A stretch of 10,903 bases of DNA, taken from NCBI GenBank assembly GCA_025963815.1, contig JAOQAA010000070.1, positions 1-10,903 of the forward strand, in the 5' to 3' direction. Below the pieces are notes generated by a model, which saw only the letters and a program-made list of their open reading frames with translations, ran no database searches and was not told the DNA's origin. The position numbers and the translations under genes were made by a program. This document shows positions 5,547 through 10,903 of this stretch, piece by piece. Position 1 is the stretch's first letter; every line of letters begins with the position of its first letter. Origin of the DNA: Capsulimonas sp. GTDB lineage: Bacteria; Armatimonadota; Armatimonadia; Armatimonadales; Capsulimonadaceae.

Positions 5547-8015
5547 GTGAAGTTATCAGTAGAAAAGCAAATACTTATCGGTTTTGTGCTAACTCTCGTT
5601 CTGCTCGGCGCGACGGGATTCTTCGCATACCGATACACGCGTTTTTATTTCGAATCTGAAAGATGGGTATCGCATACTTACGAAGTTCAGGGAGAGCTCC
5701 ACGGAGCGTTAAACTCCATGGAATCGTGCGAGGCGTCAGCGCAGGCGTTTGCCGCTTCTGAGAGTAAAGTCAATCTTCACGAATACAAGAGCGCATCGCA
5801 AGAGGTAGCGCTGCATCTCGACCGCATCGCCTTCCTTACGCGGGACAACCCACGACAGCAGAGCCGGATATCGGCTCTGCGCGAGGCCGCTCAGGCGCGG
5901 CTCCGAAGTTTGGACAATGTGGCTCTGCTTCGTGGAACGCTAGGACAAGCAGAGGCGGTAAGGGAAATCGGCGCCGGCGAAATCGTAATGGCGCGCTACG
6001 CCAAGATTATCGATACGATGCAGAAGGAAGAAGACATTCTGCTGCGCAGCCGGGCGGAAACCTCTCAGGCCAACAGCGCCCTGATGCAGTTAGGCCTGAT
6101 TTGCGTCATCGGGTTCGCATTTCTTCTATTAGTATTGCTGTTCATTCTCATTCAGCAAGATTTGAAACGCCGAAGCAGCGAAGCGTTGACCCTTCAATGG
6201 GCGCATGACGAATTGGAGCGCCGCGTCGAGGAGCGCACGGAAGATCTACGCGTCAGCAATTTGAGTTTGGAAGCCGAAAACTCAGCTCGAATGCGTTCCG
6301 AGGAGGATCTCCGCCGCGCGCACAGCGATCTGGAGCGACGGGTGCGCGAGCGCACCCGCGCACTTGCCGAGCAGAAGGTTCAGCTGGAGAGGCAGGCTCT
6401 GGAGTTGGTGGAGGCGCGCGATCAGGCCATTGCGTTCACGCGGGCGAAGTCCGAGTTCCTCGCCAACATGAGCCATGAAGTTCGCACTCCTATGAACGGC
6501 GTCCTGGGCATGACGGGTATTTTGCTGGAAACGGCGCTAACCGCCGAGCAGCGGGACTACGCTCAGACGATCCGCAGCAGCGGCGACGCCTTGATGGGAA
6601 TCATCAACGATATCCTCGACTTCTCAAAGATCGAAGCCGGCAAGATGATGATTGAAACAATCGACTTTGATCTGGGCGACCTGGTCGAAGAAACGCTGGA
6701 CCTCTTCGCACCGCAGGCGCGGGAAAAAGGGCTGGAACTCGCTGCGTCGGTCCCCGCCGATTGCCCGCGACTTTTGCAGGGCGATTCCGGCCGTATCCGC
6801 CAAATCCTGAGTAATCTCCTGGGCAACGCGCTCAAATTCACCAACGGCGGCGAAGTGGTGCTCGAAGTCACGGTGCTCGGCAATAACGAGACGCGCGCCA
6901 GGCTTCGGCTCTCCGTACGCGATACCGGCGTTGGGATCGCCCCCGCCCGGCAGGCCGCAGTCTTTGAAAGCTTTACACAGGCCGATGGAAGCACCACCCG
7001 CAAATACGGCGGTACGGGCTTGGGCCTAACGATCTGCCGCCAGCTGACGGAGTTGATGGGCGGCGCGATCGGCGTCGAAAGCGCGCTCGGCCAGGGCAGC
7101 GTCTTCTGGCTTGAACTGCCTCTGACGAAACAGCCGTATGCGCCGCTGACCGAGCAGGATATGCCCCGGTCGCTCGCCGGCCGCCGTGTTCTCATCGTCG
7201 ACGACAACGCGACGAACCGAACGATTCTGCGCGAACAACTGCGCTCCTGGAGCTGCGAGCCGATTGTGGCGGAGTCGGGACAAGCAAGTCTGGAACTGCT
7301 CACCTCCACAACAGAGCCGATCGATCTCATTATTCTGGATATGATGATGCCGGAGATGAATGGTCAGGAGACGGCTGACGCGATCAAAAACGATCCGAAG
7401 TTCGCCGCGATTCCGATCGTACTGCTGTCGTCGTCGAACCTGATCGGCAATGGCGCCGAAATGGCGCGGCGCGGATTCACGGCGTCTTTGATGAAGCCTG
7501 TGCGCAAGTCCAGTTTATTCGATGCTTTGATGACGGCGCTCGACACATCGGTGGATGCGGGACATCCCCGCCTGCAATTCACGAAGACCATTGAGGGCAG
7601 AGCCCCCATCGGCCTGCATATCCTGCTGGCGGAAGACAACGCGATTAATCAGAAGGTCGCGATCCGAATGCTGGAAAAGATGGGCTGCCGTATCGACGCC
7701 GTTGGAAACGGTCTGGAAGCCATGGCCGCGCTCGTCCAAATCCCATACGATCTTGTGCTGATGGACATTCAAATGCCGGAAATGGATGGGTTCGAGGCGA
7801 CCACCCAAATCCGGGCGCGAGAGAATGGGACCGGGCGGCGCACGCCAATCGTCGCGATGACCGCGCACACCATGTCGGGCGACCGCGAGCGCTGCCTCCT
7901 CGCCGGCATGGATTCCTACGTGGGCAAACCGATCAAGCCAGCCGAACTGCGCGCCGAGATGGAGCGCTGGGCGCTCGTCATAAAGCCGCCGCTCGCGAAG
8001 GCCGTAAACGGCTGA
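5547..8015 (+). CDS. Hybrid sensor histidine kinase (CHASE3-HisKA-HATPase-REC-REC)
   Basis: This is a protein of 822 residues from GTG 5547. TM1 is at about 8-27 and TM2 at 181-203. The helical extracytoplasmic segment between them (about 38-172) resembles a CHASE3 sensor domain. A coiled coil at 209-295 contains a repeated LERRV-x-ERT unit at residues 223 and 262. HisKA has the H-box MSHEVRTP with phospho-acceptor H310. HATPase_c has N427 (GNALKF), the G1 box D459-TGVGI and the G2 box GGTGLGL (488-494). Receiver 1 has acidic pair D552/D553, phospho-acceptor D598 and K650. Receiver 2 has E696/D697, D740 and K794. All catalytic residues are intact and there is no C-terminal HPt domain, so a separate HPt protein or response regulator elsewhere is implied. 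The signal is unknown. No partner regulator lies in this window, making it an orphan kinase. It is convergent with the DUF3298 gene, with 5 nt between stops. Confidence 0.95.
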   Translation: MKLSVEKQILIGFVLTLVLLGATGFFAYRYTRFYFESERWVSHTYEVQGELHGALNSMESCEASAQAFAASESKVNLHEYKSASQEVALHLDRIAFLTRDNPRQQSRISALREAAQARLRSLDNVALLRGTLGQAEAVREIGAGEIVMARYAKIIDTMQKEEDILLRSRAETSQANSALMQLGLICVIGFAFLLLVLLFILIQQDLKRRSSEALTLQWAHDELERRVEERTEDLRVSNLSLEAENSARMRSEEDLRRAHSDLERRVRERTRALAEQKVQLERQALELVEARDQAIAFTRAKSEFLANMSHEVRTPMNGVLGMTGILLETALTAEQRDYAQTIRSSGDALMGIINDILDFSKIEAGKMMIETIDFDLGDLVEETLDLFAPQAREKGLELAASVPADCPRLLQGDSGRIRQILSNLLGNALKFTNGGEVVLEVTVLGNNETRARLRLSVRDTGVGIAPARQAAVFESFTQADGSTTRKYGGTGLGLTICRQLTELMGGAIGVESALGQGSVFWLELPLTKQPYAPLTEQDMPRSLAGRRVLIVDDNATNRTILREQLRSWSCEPIVAESGQASLELLTSTTEPIDLIILDMMMPEMNGQETADAIKNDPKFAAIPIVLLSSSNLIGNGAEMARRGFTASLMKPVRKSSLFDALMTALDTSVDAGHPRLQFTKTIEGRAPIGLHILLAEDNAINQKVAIRMLEKMGCRIDAVGNGLEAMAALVQIPYDLVLMDIQMPEMDGFEATTQIRARENGTGRRTPIVAMTAHTMSGDRERCLLAGMDSYVGKPIKPAELRAEMERWALVIKPPLAKAVNG

Positions 8016-8020
8016 AGTAA

Positions 8021-8734
8021 TCAGCGCGCGGGCACAAGCTCGCGCCGGAAGTCCGATCCTAAATCGGCGAACTTAAGCTTGATGTCCACGGGACCGCGTG
8101 CGTAGGAAGCGACTTCATACGGGTTGAACCAAAAACGTAGTCCGTCGGGTTCGACCGTAAAGCGATTGAGCTGAGCGGGAGAAAGCTGAGAAACCTCCCG
8201 GATGAACTCCGCGCGCTCGTCGTGATGCAGCTTGTACATTAAGGTCTTCTCGACTTGCGCTCGATAGTTCGAACCGTCCTTGAAGAAGTCCTTGAGGAGC
8301 ATTCGCCGGGGCTTGCCGTCAATCATCGCGAAGTTGTACATCACCCGATAAGAATATCCGTGTGCGCCGCCAGTGAATTGGTAGAACTCCAGGGCGACGC
8401 TGTAAAGTCCCGGCTTCCAATAGCGCTGATACGCAGGCGAGACATCGTATCCATAGGGGTTTTCCTGAGGCTCCTTCGCGGTCTCACGCAGCGCCATCTG
8501 GATAAACTCACCCTGCTCTTTTCGAACGTCGGCGGCGATCGTCTGGTTCGCCAGCGCCGCCAGTGGCGTTCTGTCCATCAGAACCGGGTATTTCGTGGTG
8601 GCGTCGTAACGCTTGCCACGCTCGGCATGGATCGTCCGCGTTCGGATCGGCGTCTTCGCCGCGAATGCGCCATACGAGGACGCAAGCACGGCTGCCATCA
8701 CGGCAAAAGAGAGTGAACGCGTGGATAGCGGCAT
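8021..8734 (-). CDS. Exported DUF3298 (RsiV/PdaC-like) protein
   Basis: This is a protein of 237 residues from ATG 8734. GGAGG ends 5 nt before that ATG, and the start gives a textbook signal peptide (MPLSTRSLSFAVMAAVLASS, then YGAFAA, residues 1-26). A longer in-frame start at 8782 would bury the signal sequence. The mature part shows hallmarks of the DUF4163/DUF3298 fold: YSVALEFYQFTGGAHG (111-126), a following strand with N134, LLKDFFKDGSNYRAQVEKTL (146-165), and near the C terminus FTVEPDGLRFWFNPYEVASY (192-211). In RsiV this fold binds lysozyme, and in PdaC it accompanies a peptidoglycan deacetylase domain. Here it stands alone, without an anti-sigma helix or catalytic domain, so a role in the envelope is likely but undefined. 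It has its own promoter upstream. Confidence 0.85.
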   Translation of the reverse strand: MPLSTRSLSFAVMAAVLASSYGAFAAKTPIRTRTIHAERGKRYDATTKYPVLMDRTPLAALANQTIAADVRKEQGEFIQMALRETAKEPQENPYGYDVSPAYQRYWKPGLYSVALEFYQFTGGAHGYSYRVMYNFAMIDGKPRRMLLKDFFKDGSNYRAQVEKTLMYKLHHDERAEFIREVSQLSPAQLNRFTVEPDGLRFWFNPYEVASYARGPVDIKLKFADLGSDFRRELVPAR

Positions 8735-8797
8735 AAATTCCTCCGGAGCTTTGGAAATGGAGATTCGCGCTGAGCAGCGCAAAAGCAGAGCCTGCGT

Positions 8798-8827
8798 ACT
8801 GTATCACGGAGGGGGCAGCGATGTCAA
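8798..8827 (-). promoter_or_regulatory. Sigma70-type promoter for the DUF3298 gene
   Basis: On the minus strand, consensus TTGACA (8827-8822), an 18-nt spacer, and TACAGT (8803-8798). The predicted transcription start is near 8791, giving a leader of about 57 nt that ends in the GGAGG site. The -35 box begins 14 nt past the stop of the small Cys/His gene, so the two minus-strand genes can be transcribed separately. Confidence 0.65.
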
Positions 8828-8841
8828 CGCTTTCCCCGGTG

Positions 8842-9042
8842 TTAAGCCGCCATCGTTTCCCGCCCGCCTTGCAGATCGGCGACGCCATAGTCGCCGTTAT
8901 CGCAGCGATGGGGAATGACGATATCCGTCGCATCCTGCTCGTGCACCACTCTCACGAGCAGCATCGCGGCCTGGATATCCTCTACCATCACAAATTCCCG
9001 GCCGCCGCATAGGCGGCACTTATAGATCAAAACTCCCTGCAA
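8842..9042 (-). CDS. Small Cys/His (probable zinc-binding) protein
   Basis: This is a protein of 66 residues. It opens with IYKCRLCGG (C9-x2-C12) and later has PHRCDNGDYGVADL with H45-x-C47, giving a C-x2-C/H-x-C set suited to one zinc ion. The CRLCG opening and the HxC followed by an acidic, Gly-rich GVADL segment recall short zinc-ribbon-like proteins I associate with phages and accessory loci. This family resemblance is from memory and unconfirmed. The start is TTG 9042, with AAAGG 9 nt upstream; a second TTG four codons later has a poorly spaced GGGAG. Its expression probably starts at the divergent control region at 9080-9107. No function is assigned. The gene could be mistaken for a chance ORF, but the ordered Cys/His pattern and the ribosome binding site favour a real gene. 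Confidence 0.6.
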   Translation of the reverse strand: MQGVLIYKCRLCGGREFVMVEDIQAAMLLVRVVHEQDATDIVIPHRCDNGDYGVADLQGGRETMAA

Positions 9043-9079
9043 CTGTTTTCGCCTTTCGTGAGCCGTCGTGTTCTTAATT

Positions 9080-9107
9080 TTCCATGAGCGATGGAACGCG
9101 TATAATA
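9080..9107. promoter_or_regulatory. Divergent promoter core with inverted repeat
   Basis: Plus-strand TATAAT (9101-9106, full consensus) overlaps minus-strand TATTAT (9107-9102), so one AT block could serve both directions: toward manC and toward the small Cys/His gene. The -35 boxes are weak both ways. The perfect inverted repeat TTCCAT-N5-ATGGAA (9080-9096) covers the plus -35 zone and the expected minus-strand start (about 9095), the position of a repressor operator or a 5' hairpin. Confidence 0.4.
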
Positions 9108-9109
9108 TG

Positions 9110-9135
9110 CCCGCTTGCGGGTGGGATTAACCCAC
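9110..9135 (+). other. Two tandem hairpins in the manC upstream leader
   Basis: CCCG-CTTG-CGGG (9110-9121) would fold with a CUUG tetraloop closed by G-C, a known very stable loop. GTGGG-ATTAA-CCCAC (9121-9135) follows directly, sharing one G. Both lie at the expected start of RNA from the TATAAT at 9101 and have no U-tract, so they are not a simple terminator. They could stabilise the 5' end, bind a protein or act as DNA operators. Confidence 0.4.
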
Positions 9136-9200
9136 GAAGATTTACGCCGTCATTTGTCCATCATGGATATTCTGAGCAGCTTCCCTCGCCCTTCCCCCAA

Positions 9201-9230
9201 TTGACAGGACTTTGTGAAATTTGGTACACT
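9201..9230 (+). promoter_or_regulatory. Strong sigma70-type promoter for manC
   Basis: Consensus TTGACA (9201-9206), an 18-nt spacer and TACACT (9225-9230), with an extended -10 TGG directly before it. The expected start is near 9237, leaving a leader of about 40 nt that contains GAGGAG (9264-9269), 8 nt before the TTG start of manC. Confidence 0.75.
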
Positions 9231-9277
9231 CTCAAGCACGGCATGCACAGCGCCGACACGCTTGAGGAGCCCTATCC

Positions 9278-10360
9278 TTGTCGAAATCCAACATCGCCGT
9301 CGTGATTCCCGCAGGCGGCGGCGGAACGCGCCTCTGGCCGCGCAGCCGTCAGACTACCCCTAAGCAGTTTCTGGATATCGTCAGCCGCCGCACCATGCTC
9401 CAGGAAACTGCGGACCGTGTGGAGGCGCTGATCGAGCCCGCGCAGCTCTTTATCATCACCAACGCCAGGCATGTCGCCCCCGTGCGCGAGCAGCTTCCAG
9501 AAGTTCCGCCCGAGAATATCGTCGGCGAGCCGCAGGGACGCGATTCCGCTCCGGCGATCGGAGTGATGGCCGCGCTGATCGAGCGCGTTCGCGGCGAGGA
9601 CACCGTGATGGTGGTACTGCCCGCCGACCATGTCATTTTGCGCGACCGTGTGTTCCGAGACATTTTACTCGAAGCCGCGAAGGCCGCCGAGCAGGGCTAT
9701 CTCGTCACCGTCGGCATCCAGCCGACCAGTCCCGATACGGGCTTTGGGTATATTCAAAGCGGCGCGGCGATCTCTGAAGGCTCGCCGGCGCTCACCGTGA
9801 CGCAGTTCCGGGAAAAGCCGAAGCGCGAAGTCGCCGAGGAGTATCTGGCCCAAGGCGGCTTTTATTGGAACGCCGGCATGTTCATCGCGACGGTGAAGAC
9901 GCTGCGCTCGCTGTTCCAGACGCATCTGCCGCAGTCCGAGGAGGGGTTCATCGCCGCCGCCGAGGCCTTGCAAGCAGGAGACGCCGAAGGGTTTGCCGAG
10001 CACTTCGCGACGCTGGAAAAGATCTCTTTCGACTACGCCATCGCCGAAAAGGCGAATAAGGTCGCCGTGGTTCCCGCCGATATCGGATGGAACGATGTCG
10101 GCTCGTGGGCCCGTCTCGCGGAAGTCCTCAGCCATGAGAAGCACGTTTCGGAAAACGTCGTCATCGGCGACCACATCGGGGTAGACACCACGGGCTCGCT
10201 GATCTACAGTCCTCACCGGCTGATCGCGACGATCGGCCTCGAAGACATCATCGTGATCGACACTCCCGACGCCACGCTGATCTGCCCGAAATCGCGTTCG
10301 GAAGACGTCAAGCAGATCGTCGAAACCCTGAAAGCGCGCGGCGCGCACGATTTACTTTAG
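9278..10360 (+). CDS. manC: Mannose-1-phosphate guanylyltransferase (GDP-mannose pyrophosphorylase)
   Basis: This is a protein of 360 residues. The enzyme joins GTP and mannose-1-phosphate into GDP-mannose and pyrophosphate in the cytosol, feeding polysaccharide and glycoprotein synthesis. The nucleotidyltransferase signature is intact: PAGGGGTRLWPRSR (11-24) with K29 of TPKQF, PADH with D117, FREKP (177-181) with E179/K180, WNAGMF (197-202), and GWNDVGSW (270-277). The length matches the short single-domain form; the fused cupin phosphomannose isomerase domain of long ManC/AlgA proteins is absent. The start is TTG 9278, chosen because GAGGAG lies 8 nt upstream and the next residues (SNIAVVIPAGG) match the family's first strand. 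The DegT-family gene follows within 21 nt, implying a nucleotide-sugar operon driven from the TTGACA promoter. The symbol follows family usage. Confidence 0.95.
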   Translation: MSKSNIAVVIPAGGGGTRLWPRSRQTTPKQFLDIVSRRTMLQETADRVEALIEPAQLFIITNARHVAPVREQLPEVPPENIVGEPQGRDSAPAIGVMAALIERVRGEDTVMVVLPADHVILRDRVFRDILLEAAKAAEQGYLVTVGIQPTSPDTGFGYIQSGAAISEGSPALTVTQFREKPKREVAEEYLAQGGFYWNAGMFIATVKTLRSLFQTHLPQSEEGFIAAAEALQAGDAEGFAEHFATLEKISFDYAIAEKANKVAVVPADIGWNDVGSWARLAEVLSHEKHVSENVVIGDHIGVDTTGSLIYSPHRLIATIGLEDIIVIDTPDATLICPKSRSEDVKQIVETLKARGAHDLL

Positions 10361-10381
10361 CAGCAAAGGCAGAACGATCTT

Positions 10382-10903
10382 TTGGAAGATACAATTATCA
10401 AGGCGGGAATGGCGGACCTACAGGCGCAGCACGGCGCCCTACGCATGGAGCTGACGGCGGCGTTCAATGAAGTCATGGACAGCTGTCAGTTCGGCCTCGG
10501 CCCGAACGTCGCGAAGCTGGAGGCGGAGATCGCCTCCGAAAGCGGCACGGAGTTCGCGCTGGGCGTGAACTCGGGCACCGATGCGCTGCTGCTCGCGATG
10601 GAGGCCCTGGGCATCGGGCCGGGGGATGAAGTCATCACCTCTCCCTTCACCTTTGTCGCCACCGCCGAAACGATCTGCCTCGCCGGCGCCACTCCTGTCT
10701 TTGCCGACATCGATCCCTCCACGTTCAATCTTGACCCCGAAAAGACCGCCGCGAAGATCACCTCCAAGACTAAGGCGATCATGCCGGTGCACCTGTTCGG
10801 CCAGCTCGCCGACATGGAGGCGATCAACGACATCGCCGGCCCGCGCGGGCTGTTCGTGATCGAGGACGCGGCCCAGGCGATCGGGGCCAAGCGGCACGAC
10901 AAG
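10382..10903 (+). CDS. DegT/DnrJ/EryC1/StrS sugar aminotransferase (3' end outside window)
   Basis: The first 174 codons of a PLP-dependent nucleotide-sugar aminotransferase are present; about half of the usual 360-400 residue length is missing. Signatures from a TTG 10382 start: MADLQAQ (10-16, the family's DLxxQ entry strand), FGLGPNVAKLE (37-47), NSGTDALLLAMEALGIGPGD (63-82), PFTFVATAE (88-96), GATPVFADID (102-111), PVHLFGQLADM (135-145) and EDAAQAIGA (161-169) with D162, expected to contact the PLP pyridine nitrogen. The Schiff-base Lys lies beyond the edge. The start is uncertain: TTG 10382 has AAAGG 12 nt upstream and yields a full N-terminal strand, whereas ATG 10409 has AAGGCGGG almost touching it. 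The enzyme would aminate a keto-sugar nucleotide for a surface glycan. GDP-perosamine synthesis would fit with manC, but the sequence also resembles UDP-sugar 3-aminotransferases (WbpE/WlbC type), so the substrate is open. Confidence 0.9.
   Translation, partial: MEDTIIKAGMADLQAQHGALRMELTAAFNEVMDSCQFGLGPNVAKLEAEIASESGTEFALGVNSGTDALLLAMEALGIGPGDEVITSPFTFVATAETICLAGATPVFADIDPSTFNLDPEKTAAKITSKTKAIMPVHLFGQLADMEAINDIAGPRGLFVIEDAAQAIGAKRHDK

Noticed and set aside
8001..8060. GCCG-TAAA-CGGC and GCGCG/CGCGC pairings as a bidirectional terminator between the convergent genes
   Set aside because: Both stems lie largely in coding sequence, are short, and have no U-tract on either strand.
9163..9204. 13-codon ORF (MDILSSFPRPSPN) as a leader peptide for manC
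   Set aside because: No Shine-Dalgarno sequence, no regulatory codon run, and its stop lies in the -35 box of the manC promoter.
9084..9305. 73-codon plus-strand ORF overlapping the manC start
   Set aside because: It spans the predicted promoters and hairpins, overlaps manC out of frame and has no ribosome binding site or recognisable motif.
9665..10348. Minus-strand ORF of 227 codons opposite manC
   Set aside because: Shadow of a well-conserved enzyme gene; the translation is charged and motif-free.
1..10903. CRISPR array, tRNA, rRNA, insertion sequence or prophage
   Set aside because: I saw no regularly spaced repeats, cloverleaf sequences, transposase motifs or phage structural genes; all large genes are chromosomal types.

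Overview
The window is GC-rich chromosomal DNA (roughly 60% G+C by eye) from a free-living bacterium. It carries housekeeping, envelope and signalling genes and shows no phage, IS, CRISPR, tRNA or rRNA signature. Three sigma70-type promoters with TTGACA/TTGACT -35 boxes, frequent TTG starts, two probably leaderless genes and a c-di-GMP receptor are visible. No marker fixes the taxon. The mix of signals would suit a deep-branching GC-rich phylum such as Armatimonadota, but that is only an impression.

Region 1 (3-4194, + strand) is a tight three-gene unit. It holds the 3' part of a single-pass membrane TPR protein, a secreted or periplasmic TPR protein with a long Pro/Val/Thr/Ala-rich linker, and a YcgR-type PilZ protein with intact c-di-GMP-binding motifs. 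The first two genes overlap by 19 nt and the second and third are 8 nt apart. Together they suggest an envelope machine assembled through TPR scaffolds and tuned by c-di-GMP. The machine itself would be encoded upstream and is not visible.

Region 2 (4195-4523) is a non-coding interval unusually rich in structure. It contains a hairpin after the PilZ gene, a two-hairpin element next to a run of nine A (a U-tract on the minus strand), an AT-rich palindrome, an 8-bp inverted repeat with a 17-nt spacer, and a near-consensus promoter placed so that transcription would begin at the ATG of the next gene.

Region 3 (4524-8015, + strand) holds a ten-TM DMT/EamA transporter and a large hybrid histidine kinase (TM-CHASE3-TM-coiled coil-HisKA-HATPase-REC-REC). 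Both starts lack a Shine-Dalgarno sequence and sit about 6-8 nt after a -10-like hexamer.

Region 4 (8021-9042, - strand) holds two separately readable genes: an exported DUF3298 (RsiV/PdaC-like) protein, convergent with the kinase with 5 nt between the stop codons, and a 66-residue Cys/His protein that looks like a small zinc-binding protein.

Region 5 (9043-10903) begins with a compact divergent control region (inverted repeat, overlapping opposite -10 boxes, two tandem hairpins, then a strong TTGACA promoter). It continues with mannose-1-phosphate guanylyltransferase (manC) and the start of a DegT/DnrJ/EryC1/StrS sugar aminotransferase cut by the window end. This looks like the beginning of a nucleotide-sugar and surface-polysaccharide operon.
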